Shown piece by piece: positions 43,304-54,204 of a stretch of DNA of 56,833 bases. Source of the DNA: an uncultured Clostridia bacterium (GTDB taxonomy: Bacteria > Bacillota > Clostridia > TANB77 > CAG-508). The notes under the pieces were generated by a model, which made no database searches, had not been told where the DNA came from, and saw only the letters and a program-made list of their open reading frames with translations. The translations under genes were made by a program, and so were the position numbers. Each line of letters begins with the position of its first letter. Position 1 is the stretch's first letter. The stretch is taken from positions 1 to 56,833 of the forward strand of contig CAKPKU010000002.1 of the NCBI GenBank assembly GCA_934167365.1, written 5' to 3'.

Positions 43304-45751
43304 GTGTGTATGAAAAGCAAATATATAGATGAAATTATAAATGATAATAAATATACATATTATGCACATAGAAAAGAGAGCAACTGCGAAAAAGAGCTGC
43401 TCTCTTCTCATTTAAAGTTAACATATATGTATTATAAAAAAATGGAAAAATATAAAAAATTAGATGATAAAGTTATAGGTATCATTAAAGATGCATTTGG
43501 TGTGGAAGAAGAAATTGCAAAAATAATATATGAGTATTTTGAATCTGCAATTTATTATCATGATGCTGGAAAAATTAATCCGTTATTTCAAAAAGATAAG
43601 ATGCTGAATGATTTAGGGTTAACACCAAAATTCAAAGATAGTACACATGCAGCATTATCAGCGCGTATTTATATAGATTGTATGCAAAAAAATATTAATG
43701 AAGAAAATATAGATGGAAAATCTAAAATTTTATTATATTACGCAGTATACTATTTTGGATATATTATATCTAGACACCATACAAATTTAGAAAGCATTAC
43801 AGAGCTTGCAGATGCAATTAAAGGAAAAAATATTCCTCAAATATTTGATGGCTCAGATGAATTATATGAAATCCATTTAAATACAAACAGTGTAAAAAAA
43901 TTCTTTGATAGATTTGAAATTAATTCAATAAGTTTATACATATTGTGTAAAGTTTTATACTCATGTTTAGTTAGTGCTGATTTTTATGCTACATATGAAT
44001 ATATGACTGGGAATACTGTCCCAATTGATACAGATAAAAATGATAATTTATTTGATAAATATGATAACTCTGATTTAATTAAGTCTATCAGAAAATACGA
44101 AAATAAAGAAAAAGATATTTCTGGTATCAATAAATTAAGAAGTGACATATTTTTAGAGGCAGAGCACAATTTATTAAAAAATATAAATAATGATATTTTT
44201 TATATAGAAGCTCCAACTGGTGCTGGAAAAACAAATATGGCAATTAATATTGCTAAAATTCTATATAAAAATAATCCTAATATAAAATCAATACAATACA
44301 TATTTCCATTTAATGCTATTATTGAGCAAACAGATAATACATTTGGCTCTTATTTTGATAAATTTAGCGATTATATGGTTATAAATTCAGTATCTTCTAT
44401 GGTTAAGGATATAAACGAAAATTTAGATTATGAGCAATTTTATATAAAAAATGTATTTAAACATTTTCCTATTATTATAACATCACATGTTAATTTATTT
44501 AATACATTGTTTGGAACAGGCAAAGAGCCAAATTATGGCTTATATCACTTAATTGATAGTGTAATTGTTATAGATGAAATTCAAGCATACTCTAACAAAA
44601 TATGGAGAGAAATGATTGAAATGTTTAGTAAGTATTCAAGCTTATTAAATATAAAATTTGTAATAATGTCAGCTACATTACCAAGATTAGATAATTTACT
44701 TAATAAAGATAACCAAAATAGCGAAGTTTTGAATAATAGTTTTGCGAAATTTTATGCCTTAATACAAAATACAAATAAGTATTATCAAAATGAAATTTTT
44801 AAAAATAGAGTTATTTTAAATTTTGATTTATTAGGTAAAAAGATAGCAAAGGAAGAGCTTATAAAATTTATTATTATGCATAAAGATAAAAAGGTTTTAG
44901 TTGAGTGTATAAAAAAAGATACAGCTGATGAATTGTATAAATTATTATCTAATGAAGCGGATAATGTTCAAATTTTAACTGGGGATGATAACAAATATAG
45001 AAGAAATGAAATAATAAAAATGAGCAAGCAAGATGAACCAATTATTATTGTTGCAACTCAAACAATAGAAGCAGGTGTTGATATAGATATGGACATTGGT
45101 TTTAAAGACATATCATTTATTGATGGAGAAGAGCAGTTTATAGGAAGAATAAACAGATCTAGCAAAAAGAAAAATTGTATTGCGTATTTTTATAATATGG
45201 ATGATGCAAGGGGAGTTTACAAAAGTGATAATAGACTAGAATTTAGTTTGGAAAAAGAAGAGGTTAGACAATGGCTAAAGAATAAAGAATTTGATAAATT
45301 TTACAACAAAGTATTAACAAAAATATACGAAAAGTCTGAAGAATACACTAATGAAAATATAGAAAACTTCTTTGATAATTGTAAATATATTAATTATAAA
45401 AAAATTCAAAAGAAAATGGAATTAATAAGAAAAGATGATTCAATACAATTATTTCTTAATTACACAATTGATTATAATGGTTCGAAAATAAAAGGATGTG
45501 ATGTATTTGAAGAGTATAAATCTATTTACTTAGATGATTCTTTGGGATATGCAGAAAAGAAAATAAAATTATCAAGTATAGCTGAAAAAATGAGTTTATT
45601 TATGTATACAATTTATTCTAAAGATACAAACATTATAGAAGGCGAACAATTTGGAAATATGTATTATATAGAAAATGGTGAGGATTATATTGAAAACGGA
45701 AGATTTAATAGAGCAAAATATCTAGGAAATGGGGATGGTCTATTTTTATGA
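43304..45751 (+). CDS. cas3: Cas3 nuclease-helicase
   Basis: Cas3 is recruited to the R-loop and degrades target DNA. The 815-residue protein has an N-terminal HD nuclease with YYHDAGK (H86, D87) and a later SRHHTNL. The SF2 helicase follows with Walker A PTGAGKT (304-310), DEIQ at 424-427 in place of DEAH, MSATLP, VATQTIEAGVDID and FIGRINRSSKK (motif VI). All motifs look intact, so interference should be functional. It overlaps cas4 by four bases (ATGA). Confidence 0.95.
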   Translation: MCMKSKYIDEIINDNKYTYYAHRKESNCEKELLSSHLKLTYMYYKKMEKYKKLDDKVIGIIKDAFGVEEEIAKIIYEYFESAIYYHDAGKINPLFQKDKMLNDLGLTPKFKDSTHAALSARIYIDCMQKNINEENIDGKSKILLYYAVYYFGYIISRHHTNLESITELADAIKGKNIPQIFDGSDELYEIHLNTNSVKKFFDRFEINSISLYILCKVLYSCLVSADFYATYEYMTGNTVPIDTDKNDNLFDKYDNSDLIKSIRKYENKEKDISGINKLRSDIFLEAEHNLLKNINNDIFYIEAPTGAGKTNMAINIAKILYKNNPNIKSIQYIFPFNAIIEQTDNTFGSYFDKFSDYMVINSVSSMVKDINENLDYEQFYIKNVFKHFPIIITSHVNLFNTLFGTGKEPNYGLYHLIDSVIVIDEIQAYSNKIWREMIEMFSKYSSLLNIKFVIMSATLPRLDNLLNKDNQNSEVLNNSFAKFYALIQNTNKYYQNEIFKNRVILNFDLLGKKIAKEELIKFIIMHKDKKVLVECIKKDTADELYKLLSNEADNVQILTGDDNKYRRNEIIKMSKQDEPIIIVATQTIEAGVDIDMDIGFKDISFIDGEEQFIGRINRSSKKKNCIAYFYNMDDARGVYKSDNRLEFSLEKEEVRQWLKNKEFDKFYNKVLTKIYEKSEEYTNENIENFFDNCKYINYKKIQKKMELIRKDDSIQLFLNYTIDYNGSKIKGCDVFEEYKSIYLDDSLGYAEKKIKLSSIAEKMSLFMYTIYSKDTNIIEGEQFGNMYYIENGEDYIENGRFNRAKYLGNGDGLFL

Positions 45752-46239
45752 AAATAACAGGAACTATAATTAATTATTATTTTCATTGCAAACGCCAATG
45801 TTATTTATTTGCTAATAGAATAAATATGGAAGATAATTCTGAAGATGTAAGAATTGGTAGAGTATTACATGAAATAAGAGCAAAAGATGGCAAAAATACT
45901 GAAATTAAATATGACAATATGGTTTTAGATAAGATAACAGATAAGTATATTGAAGAATTTAAAAAAAGTGATGCTGATGTACAAGCTGCACGAATGCAAT
46001 TATTATTTTATTTAAAAAATTTAGCAGATAAAGGTGTAAAAAAAGAAGGAAGATTGGTATGCAAAGAAAAAAATAAAAATGAAAAGATAGAAAAAATAGT
46101 ACTAGATGATATTACTGAAAAGGAGCTAAATCAATGCTTAAATGAAATTGAAGTATTAATAAATAGCACGAATGTACCTAATGTAGAAAATGACAAGAAG
46201 TGCAGTAAATGTGCATATTATGAATATTGTTATATATAA
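45748..46239 (+). CDS. cas4: Cas4 adaptation nuclease
   Basis: Cas4 trims prespacers and helps select the PAM and orientation during spacer acquisition. This 163-residue RecB-like protein has C14 near the N terminus (YYFHCKRQC) and a C-terminal CSKCAYYEYC (C152, C155, C161), which together should bind a 4Fe-4S cluster. The nuclease core contains GRVLHE, then DKYIEEFKKS with E-x-K, and the helix QAARMQLLFYL. Start overlaps the end of cas3; 13 bases before cas1. Confidence 0.92.
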   Translation: MKITGTIINYYFHCKRQCYLFANRINMEDNSEDVRIGRVLHEIRAKDGKNTEIKYDNMVLDKITDKYIEEFKKSDADVQAARMQLLFYLKNLADKGVKKEGRLVCKEKNKNEKIEKIVLDDITEKELNQCLNEIEVLINSTNVPNVENDKKCSKCAYYEYCYI

Positions 46240-46252
46240 GGATGTGATGTAA

Positions 46253-47254
46253 ATGAAATCAGAAAGTAAGTATATTTTTTCAAAAGGGGACTTTACCAGA
46301 AGTGATTTCAGTATAAAATTTAAAAATGAAAGTGGAAATTTTTATTTACCAATAGAAAAAGTAAAAGAGCTATATTGTTTTAATGATGTTACCATTTCTA
46401 CTAAATTATTAGACATATTAGCAACTGCTGGAATAATAGTTCATTTTTTCAATTATTATGGAAATTATATTGGTACATTTTATCCTAAAGAGAATTTAAT
46501 AAGTGGTAGATTGATCGTAAAACAAGTTGAAACATTTCAAAATTATAGAATCGAGATTGCAAAAGCTTTTGTTAAAGGAATTGCACAAAATATTAAATCT
46601 ATATTATATCATTATTACAGACATGGTGTTAAAGAAATAAAGCCTGTTATAGATTTTTGTAATAAAGATGTTGAAAAACTATTAAGCAAGGCGAAAGATA
46701 TCAAACAAGTTTTATCTGTTGAAGGAAAAATTTGGGCAGAATTTTACGATTCTTTTAAGTTTTTTCTACCAGAAGATTTTATAATAAATAAAAGAGTAAA
46801 AAGACCACCAGACAATCCAATGAATGCGTTGATATCATTTGGTAATACATTATTATATACAAAAACAATATCAGAAATTTATAATACTCATTTAGATCAA
46901 TCAATATCATTTTTACACGAGCCAAGTGAAGCTAGATTTTCATTAAGTCTAGATTTATCAGAAGTATTTAAACCTGTAGTGGTTTATAAAACTATATTTG
47001 ATTTGGTAAATAATAAGAAAATAAAAGTAGAAAAACACTTTAATGCTAAATTAAACTATTCATTATTGAATGATGAAGGAAAGAAAATTTTTATTTCTGC
47101 TTTTGAAGATAGGTTAAACCAAACTTTTGAACATCCTGTATTAAAAAGAAAAATTACATATAAACATGCTATAAGATTAGATGGATATAAATTGATAAAA
47201 TTTATCACAGAAGGAAAAGAATTTATACCGTTCGATATAGAAAAAAAGGAATAG
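46253..47254 (+). CDS. cas1: Cas1 integrase
   Basis: Cas1 with Cas2 inserts new spacers at the leader end of the array. The 333-residue protein has the N-terminal beta domain (FSKGDFTRSDFSIKF) and the helical catalytic domain with the metal ligands E157 (SVEGKIWAEFY), H222 (FLHEPSEARFS) and D234 (LSLDLSEVF). It is the type I-B clade with FKPVVVYKTIFDL. All three ligands are intact. It starts 13 bases after cas4 behind AAGGATGTGATG. Confidence 0.95.
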   Translation: MKSESKYIFSKGDFTRSDFSIKFKNESGNFYLPIEKVKELYCFNDVTISTKLLDILATAGIIVHFFNYYGNYIGTFYPKENLISGRLIVKQVETFQNYRIEIAKAFVKGIAQNIKSILYHYYRHGVKEIKPVIDFCNKDVEKLLSKAKDIKQVLSVEGKIWAEFYDSFKFFLPEDFIINKRVKRPPDNPMNALISFGNTLLYTKTISEIYNTHLDQSISFLHEPSEARFSLSLDLSEVFKPVVVYKTIFDLVNNKKIKVEKHFNAKLNYSLLNDEGKKIFISAFEDRLNQTFEHPVLKRKITYKHAIRLDGYKLIKFITEGKEFIPFDIEKKE

Positions 47255-47282
47255 AAGCGGAGAAACGGAGGAATTTTCAAAT

Positions 47283-47570
47283 ATGGCAAAGAATATTAAT
47301 TATAATTATGTTTTTTTATTTTATGATGTAGGAGTAAAAAGAGTTAACAAGGTTTTTAAAAAATGTAAAAAGTATTTAAATCACTGGCAAAAATCAGTAT
47401 TCAGAGGACCTTTAACAAATTCAGAAATATTAGAGCTAGAAAATGAACTAAAAAAGATAATAAACAAAGAAGAAGATTTTATTTCAATAATCAAAATAAT
47501 GGATTTCAAAAAAATAGGCGAAACAACATTAGGAACAGCAGATAAGAATACTGAAGACATATTTATATAA
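47283..47570 (+). CDS. cas2: Cas2 adaptation subunit
   Basis: A 95-residue ferredoxin-fold protein that bridges two Cas1 dimers during spacer integration. The first strand YVFLFYDVGVKRVNKVFKKC ends in the conserved Asp. KYLNHWQKSVFRGPLTNSE follows, with the usual QxSVF(R/E)G pattern. Last gene of the operon, 28 bases after cas1; the array leader starts immediately after its stop. No terminator lies between, so cas and array transcription may overlap. Confidence 0.93.
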   Translation: MAKNINYNYVFLFYDVGVKRVNKVFKKCKKYLNHWQKSVFRGPLTNSEILELENELKKIINKEEDFISIIKIMDFKKIGETTLGTADKNTEDIFI

Positions 47571-47716
47571 AAAAGAATTTTCCAAGGGAATTACAGAAAT
47601 GCTTGAAAAATCGAAGGTTTGAAAAATAGTAATTAGCTGGAAAAAATGTTGGAAAGATATTGATTGTTTGGGATTTATGGTGTATAAGTATAAAGAAGAT
47701 GCCAGTAGTGGCGTTA
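47571..47716 (+). promoter_or_regulatory. CRISPR leader with promoter
   Basis: A 146-base leader between cas2 and the first repeat. TTGATT (47660-47665), 17 bases, TATAAG (47683-47688) predicts a start near 47695, about 20 bases before repeat 1. The position on the cas2 side agrees with repeat decay at the opposite end. Confidence 0.6.
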
Positions 47717-50700
47717 GTTTAACTTTAACATAAGATGTATTTAAATTTTTTTACTTTTTCTACTTGCTTTTTTACATCTTGCAGTTTAACTTTAACATAA
47801 GATGTATTTAAATTATGATAATGAACCTATAATGTCACTAAAGTTTAAAAGTTTAACTTTAACATAAGATGTATTTAAATTTGAGGGATTAACAAGACGC
47901 TGGAGAATAATATTAGGTTTAACTTTAACATAAGATGTATTTAAATTGCTGAATAATACTATAACAATTATTGTTTGTTCCAGTTTAACTTTAACATAAG
48001 ATGTATTTAAATTGGTGTTATTGCTACTTTGCCTATGTCTGTTATTTCGTTTAACTTTAACATAAGATGTATTTAAATAAAAATAGACACAAAAAAAATG
48101 ACAAACAAATTAGTTTAACTTTAACATAAGATGTATTTAAATGAAAATGCAAAATTACAAAAAGAAAATGTGGATATGTTTAACTTTAACATAAGATGTA
48201 TTTAAATAAATTCAAGATATGAGTGCATTAGAAATAGTACTAACGTTTAACTTTAACATAAGATGTATTTAAATGCACTATTATTTTCAATAGATACTTT
48301 ACAATCTATTGGTTTAACTTTAACATAAGATGTATTTAAATTCTTTTAAATTTTCATTTACTTTTTTAGTTTCATCTAGTTTAACTTTAACATAAGATGT
48401 ATTTAAATAAGTATCTTGAATTAATATATCAAGTATGTCTTTATGTTTAACTTTAACATAAGATGTATTTAAATTAATTTTTTGTTTTTGTTGGTGTATA
48501 TGCTTTTCCGTTTAACTTTAACATAAGATGTATTTAAATTACCAATTTCTATTCGCATAAACTCCTGCCCAAAAGTTTAACTTTAACATAAGATGTATTT
48601 AAATTGGCTAGTTCTTGATATGTTGTATTATATTTCTTAGGTTTAACTTTAACATAAGATGTATTTAAATCACAATTTAGGCAAAACAAACACACAGTAA
48701 ATCAGTTTAACTTTAACATAAGATGTATTTAAATAAAATAAAGAGTTTAAAATTGATTTAAAGTTATCTGGTTTAACTTTAACATAAGATGTATTTAAAT
48801 AGGTATACACAACCAACTTGTCCACCTAGAACCTTTGTTTAACTTTAACATAAGATGTATTTAAATATTGTAGAAGGTCTTTTTTTACTAAGAATGTGAT
48901 TAAGTTTAACTTTAACATAAGATGTATTTAAATTAACTATACAATATAACTTTCTTTTTTTGTTTATGTTTAACTTTAACATAAGATGTATTTAAATGAA
49001 ATAATCTTGAAAAAGCAAATTATAAAAAAATGTGTTTAACTTTAACATAAGATGTATTTAAATATGTTTTGGTATGTTATATAAGTTTCTTCCTTGCCGT
49101 TTAACTTTAACATAAGATGTATTTAAATTTTGTTATTGAAAAAATGAGTCAAGCAATTGCAACAGTTTAACTTTAACATAAGATGTATTTAAATTTACTT
49201 GCTAAACTACAATCAGCAGGATATATGAAAGTTTAACTTTAACATAAGATGTATTTAAATGGAATTGCAACTGATATGGTTGTAACAACTGCAAAAGGTT
49301 TAACTTTAACATAAGATGTATTTAAATGGCTTTTTTGTTGGACTAATAATTTGTCTTTCCATTGTTTAACTTTAACATAAGATGTATTTAAATTTAGCTC
49401 AAAGGACATCAGCAAATGAAAAAATAAAAGTTTAACTTTAACATAAGATGTATTTAAATACTGATTTTCCACTTCCAGCCGATCCTTTCATGACGTTTAA
49501 CTTTAACATAAGATGTATTTAAATAGTAATCTTTTTGTTCTTTTTGCTGTATGATTTTTGTTTAACTTTAACATAAGATGTATTTAAATGGTGCATTAGA
49601 TTTGCAAATGGTAGGATTAAATAATGTTTAACTTTAACATAAGATGTATTTAAATTTCCTCCTATACCTGTATTTTTCAAAGTTGTCAGGTTTAACTTTA
49701 ACATAAGATGTATTTAAATTTTTTATTACCGTTTAATGTGCACTCATAATACATGTTTAACTTTAACATAAGATGTATTTAAATAACGAATTAGAAGAGC
49801 TAAAAGGAAATTTAAAAGAGTTTAACTTTAACATAAGATGTATTTAAATATAGAGTGTGAGCCTCTAGCGCGATTATGTCGAATGTTTAACTTTAACATA
49901 AGATGTATTTAAATTTTGTCTAAAACTAAATACATTTCTATTACAAGCCGTTTAACTTTAACATAAGATGTATTTAAATTCTGTATTTGCAAAATTTTCT
50001 AAAATTGTATCTGCTGTTTAACTTTAACATAAGATGTATTTAAATTAAAAATGCATAAAAAATCAACTCCCAAAAAAGATGTTTAACTTTAACATAAGAT
50101 GTATTTAAATTCTTTTTGTGTTGGCAACTTTCCATAACCGCAACGAAGTTTAACTTTAACATAAGATGTATTTAAATCTCGTAACCTGCCATAAACAAAA
50201 TAGCTAATTTATCGTTTAACTTTAACATAAGATGTATTTAAATTAGATGTCTCCAGCTAAATCTCCAAACATCCAACGGTTTAACTTTAACATAAGATGT
50301 ATTTAAATACAAAAGTATTATATTTATTAATAACTTCAATGTGTTTAACTTTAACATAAGATGTATTTAAATACACTATCGTTAGGAGTTTCCATATTTT
50401 TACCATGTTTAACTTTAACATAAGATGTATTTAAATTAGTTGCCTTTTCTGGAGGAAAAGATAGTGGACTGCTGTTTAACTTTAACATAAGATGTATTTA
50501 AATAATAGCAACTATTACTAAAAATAATCTTTGGAGCAAGTTTAACTTTAACATAAGATGTATTTAAATCTTTCTTAACTTTATGAATATATTATAGCAC
50601 GGAAGGTTTAACTTTAACATAAGATGTATTTAAATTCCTTTCATATTAAAAAATTTTTATTTAAAATTACCGTTTAACTTTAACATAAGATGTATTTAAA

Positions 50701-51874
50701 TTTGTACGTATTTCTAGCTTTAGCAACTTCCATATGTTTAACTTTAACATAAGATGTATTTAAATTAATTAATTTCTGTTAATGAATTCTCATCTTTGCG
50801 TTTAACTTTAACATAAGATGTATTTAAATACATTAAACATATTGCCAGATCCAAAACGTAGCCATTCGTTTAACTTTAACATAAGATGTATTTAAATGCA
50901 ACTAACCATTTTAGCATTCCAGATTTCACATCTGTTTAACTTTAACATAAGATGTATTTAAATCTTTCTAAAATTTTTTTAATTTCTAAAAACATATCGT
51001 TTAACTTTAACATAAGATGTATTTAAATCATAAAGAAATTTTAGGAAAATGGAATAATAAACGGGTTTAACTTTAACATAAGATGTATTTAAATTGTAGC
51101 CCCACCAGAAATGAAATTATTATATCAATGTTTAACTTTAACATAAGATGTATTTAAATAAACAAAAAAATAGGAAATCAATATTACAACGGATATGTTT
51201 AACTTTAACATAAGATGTATTTAAATTACACAATGGATAATAACGCAGATACAAAAATGACAGGTTTAACTTTAACATAAGATGTATTTAAATTTAGAAA
51301 GTACGAGTGCAAAGGCAGTTAATTTTGGAGGTTTAACTTTAACATAAGATGTATTTAAATTTCACTATAGTTTACTCCAAAGATTGCACTAACTATGTTT
51401 AACTTTAACATAAGATGTATTTAAATGTCGTATTTATTGTTAAATCATATTTTAAATTTTTAAGTTTAACTTTAACATAAGATGTATTTAAATATTTTAG
51501 GCAAATTATTAAAATAATTAAATTGTGCGTTTAACTTTAACATAAGATGTATTTAAATATTCGCCGTCTTCTGTTGCCTCTATATGTGTTATAGTTTAAC
51601 TTTAACATGAGATGTATTTAAATGTAGAATCTTCTTTTGTACTCATTTCTGCTGTTGGTTTAACTTTAACATAAGATGTATTTAAATGTTGCAACCAATG
51701 TTATTGATAAACAAATTTCAGAGTTTAACTTTAACATAAGATGTATTTTTAAATTCGGATGGCAAAATCCATAATGTCATTTTACTACGTTTAACTTTAA
51801 CATGAGATGTATTTAAAAACTCCTTTTACGATTAATTTTGAAAAGTTTAACTTTAACACGAGATGTAATTAAAT
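47717..51874 (+). CRISPR. Type I-B CRISPR array, 64 repeats and 63 spacers by eye
   Basis: The 30-base repeat begins GTTTAACTTTAAC and ends GATGTATTTAAAT. I located 64 starts from 47717 to 51845, with spacers mostly 34-38 bases. All repeats up to 51529 look identical. Later ones vary: 51594 and 51789 carry ATGAG instead of ATAAG, 51723 has two extra T, and 51845 has CACGAG and a further change. The last spacer (51819-51844) is only 26 bases. The degenerate end marks the oldest, leader-distal side next to recG. Spacers are all different as far as I can see. Confidence 0.98.
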
Positions 51875-51952
51875 ATTATTTTTGGTCCTAAAATGGTATA
51901 CCATTATGGCTCAAATTTAGCATCAAAAAATACCGTACAGATGTTTACTTTT

Positions 51953-51981
51953 TTGAAAATATATGTAATAATAACTTATAT
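51953..51981 (+). promoter_or_regulatory. Possible promoter of recG
   Basis: TTGAAA (51953-51958), 17 bases, TTATAT (51976-51981), about 25 bases before the recG ATG. A palindrome ATGGTATACCAT lies upstream at 51893-51904. Confidence 0.4.
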
Positions 51982-52006
51982 TAAAATTTCACGAAAGGAA
52001 AAAGAT

Positions 52007-54055
52007 ATGATAGATTTAGAAAACAATGTAAAATTTATTAAAGGAGTAGGTCCAAACAGGGTACAATCTTTAAATAAATTAGGAATATTTACATTAAAAG
52101 ATCTAATAACGTATTATCCAAGGGCATATGAAGATAGAAGTATACCCAAAAAAATTTCAGAAACCACAGATGGAGAAGATGTATTAATAGAAGCAATAGT
52201 AGTATCTAGAATAATAGAGCTAAAAATCAGAAAGAACATGGTAATGTACAAACTTTCTGTTAGAGATGAAACTGCAACCTGCACTATAACATGGTTTAAT
52301 CAACCATACCTAAAAAAACAATTTATATATGGCGAAAAATATAGCTTCTTCGGAAAGATACACAAAAAAGGTAGTAGATATGAAATGAATTCTCCAGTAT
52401 TTGATTCAAAAAACACAAACAAACATACTGGAAAAATAGTTCCAATATATCCAACGACATTCAGTTTACCACAAAACACATTAAGAGGAATAATTGAAAA
52501 CGGAGTTAATCAAGTAGAAAATAAATTAGAAGAAAAATTACCTGAATATATATTAAAAGATTATAAATTATTAAACATAAATGATTCAATAAAATCAATT
52601 CACATGCCTCAAACATTTGAAGATTTTAAATTAGCTAGAAGAAGATTAGTTTTTGAGGAGCTTTTAACAATGCAACTAGCATTATTAAATTTGAAAAGCA
52701 GTTGGAAAAAAGAAGAAAAAGGAATTAAATATAACGAAAATATCAATATGTCAGATGTAATTTTTGATTTGCCATTCAAACTAACAAAAGCACAAAATAA
52801 AGTATTAGAAGAAATCAATCATGATATGGAAAATGAAAAATCTATGAATAGGCTTTTACAAGGAGATGTAGGATCTGGTAAAACAATAGTAGCAATAATA
52901 TCAGCATATAAAGCAGTAAAATCAGGCTATCAAGTAGCCGTTATGGCTCCAACTTCAATTCTGGCAACACAGCATTTAGAAAGTTTTTCGAATATACTAA
53001 ACAAATATAATATAAAATGTGAACTATTAATAAGTAGTGTAACAAAAAAACGAAAAGAAGAAATTTTACAAAAATTAAAAGATGGAGAAATAGACATTTT
53101 AATAGGTACACATGCAATTTTGGAAGAAAATGTAATTTTCAAAAATTTAGGTTTTGTAGTAACAGATGAGCAACATAGATTTGGAGTAAGACAACGAAGC
53201 AAAATTGTTGCAAAAGGAACTAATCCAGATGTATTAGTAATGACAGCAACTCCAATACCAAGAACTTTAGCTCTAATTTTATATGGCGATTTGGATATAT
53301 CAATAATTGATGAATTACCACCAAACAGAAAAGAAATAGAAACATACGCAGTAGGAAAAGAAATGGAAAATAGAGTAAATAACTTCGTAAAAAAGCAAAT
53401 TTTAGAAGGTAGACAAGCATATATAGTGTGTCCACTAGTTGAAGAAAATGAAGAAATAAATGCCAAATCAGTATTAGAGCTTTCAGAACATTATAAAAAT
53501 GACATTTTTAAAGAATTTACAGTTGAATATATACATGGAAAAATGAAACCAAAAGAAAAAGATGAAATTATGCAGAAATTTAAAGATGGAGAAATAGACA
53601 TATTAATTTCAACAACTGTAATAGAAGTAGGAGTAAATGTTCCAAACTCTAGTATAATGGTAGTTGAAAATGCAGAAAGGTTTGGTTTAGCTCAACTTCA
53701 TCAGTTAAGAGGAAGAGTTGGAAGAGGAGAATATCAATCATATTGTATATTAAAATATAATAGCAATTCAGACATTGCACGAAAACGAATGGAAATAATG
53801 CAAAAAACAAGTGATGGATTTGTAATAGCAGAAAAAGATTTAGAGCTAAGAGGGTCTGGCGAATTTTTTGGAACAAAGCAACATGGACTTCCTGAATTTA
53901 AAATAGCTAATTTATTTGAAGATATGGATATTTTAAAAGAAGTTCAGTTATTAACAAGCAAGATAGAATTAGAAGATAATAAATTAGAAAGACAGGAGCA
54001 TTCAGGATTAAAAAGTTTAGTAAGCGAGATTTTTAATGGAAGAGTTGAAATGTAA
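52007..54055 (+). CDS. recG: ATP-dependent DNA helicase RecG
   Basis: RecG regresses stalled replication forks and processes Holliday junctions. The chosen start (ATG 52007, AAAGGAA upstream) gives 682 residues, the usual length; the open frame runs 38 codons further upstream towards the end of the CRISPR array without a ribosome binding site. Features are an N-terminal helical/OB wedge (FIKGVGPNRVQSLNKLGI, then TWFNQPYLKKQF), Walker A GDVGSGKT (286-293), DEQH (387-390), MTATPIPRTLAL, VIEVGVNVPN and QLRGRVGRG, and the C-terminal SGEFFGTKQHGLPEFKIANL. Confidence 0.97.
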   Translation: MIDLENNVKFIKGVGPNRVQSLNKLGIFTLKDLITYYPRAYEDRSIPKKISETTDGEDVLIEAIVVSRIIELKIRKNMVMYKLSVRDETATCTITWFNQPYLKKQFIYGEKYSFFGKIHKKGSRYEMNSPVFDSKNTNKHTGKIVPIYPTTFSLPQNTLRGIIENGVNQVENKLEEKLPEYILKDYKLLNINDSIKSIHMPQTFEDFKLARRRLVFEELLTMQLALLNLKSSWKKEEKGIKYNENINMSDVIFDLPFKLTKAQNKVLEEINHDMENEKSMNRLLQGDVGSGKTIVAIISAYKAVKSGYQVAVMAPTSILATQHLESFSNILNKYNIKCELLISSVTKKRKEEILQKLKDGEIDILIGTHAILEENVIFKNLGFVVTDEQHRFGVRQRSKIVAKGTNPDVLVMTATPIPRTLALILYGDLDISIIDELPPNRKEIETYAVGKEMENRVNNFVKKQILEGRQAYIVCPLVEENEEINAKSVLELSEHYKNDIFKEFTVEYIHGKMKPKEKDEIMQKFKDGEIDILISTTVIEVGVNVPNSSIMVVENAERFGLAQLHQLRGRVGRGEYQSYCILKYNSNSDIARKRMEIMQKTSDGFVIAEKDLELRGSGEFFGTKQHGLPEFKIANLFEDMDILKEVQLLTSKIELEDNKLERQEHSGLKSLVSEIFNGRVEM

Positions 54056-54073
54056 ATTATATATAAAAAAAAC

Positions 54074-54175
54074 TTGACAAATTATGTAAAGTAATGTAAA
54101 ATATATTCATTCTCAATTTTAAAAGCAAATCAAATTAACGATTTGCAATTGGTGTTTTTCTGATTTCACCGTTTT
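54074..54175 (+). promoter_or_regulatory. Promoter and structured leader of the LysM-VanW gene
   Basis: TTGACA (54074-54079), 17 bases, TAAAAT (54097-54102). The leader of about 95 bases holds a 7-base hairpin (GCAAATC 54125-54131 with GATTTGC 54140-54146) and a smaller one (GGTG 54151-54154 with CACC 54167-54170). It does not match a riboswitch I know. Confidence 0.55.
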
Positions 54176-54204
54176 ACAAATGATAGGAGGTTCTAAGGAA
54201 CATC

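Noticed and set aside
49239..49704. Minus-strand ORFs of 77 and 61 residues
   Set aside because: They are translations of the CRISPR repeat (repeated LNTSYVKVK) and have no independent meaning.
51893..52006. Longer N terminus for RecG
   Set aside because: RecG families start near MIDLENNVKFIKGVG; the extra 38 codons lack a ribosome binding site and overlap the predicted promoter.
54103..54204. c-di-AMP (ydaO) riboswitch before the LysM gene
   Set aside because: LysM genes often carry one, but the conserved motifs are absent; only two small hairpins are present.
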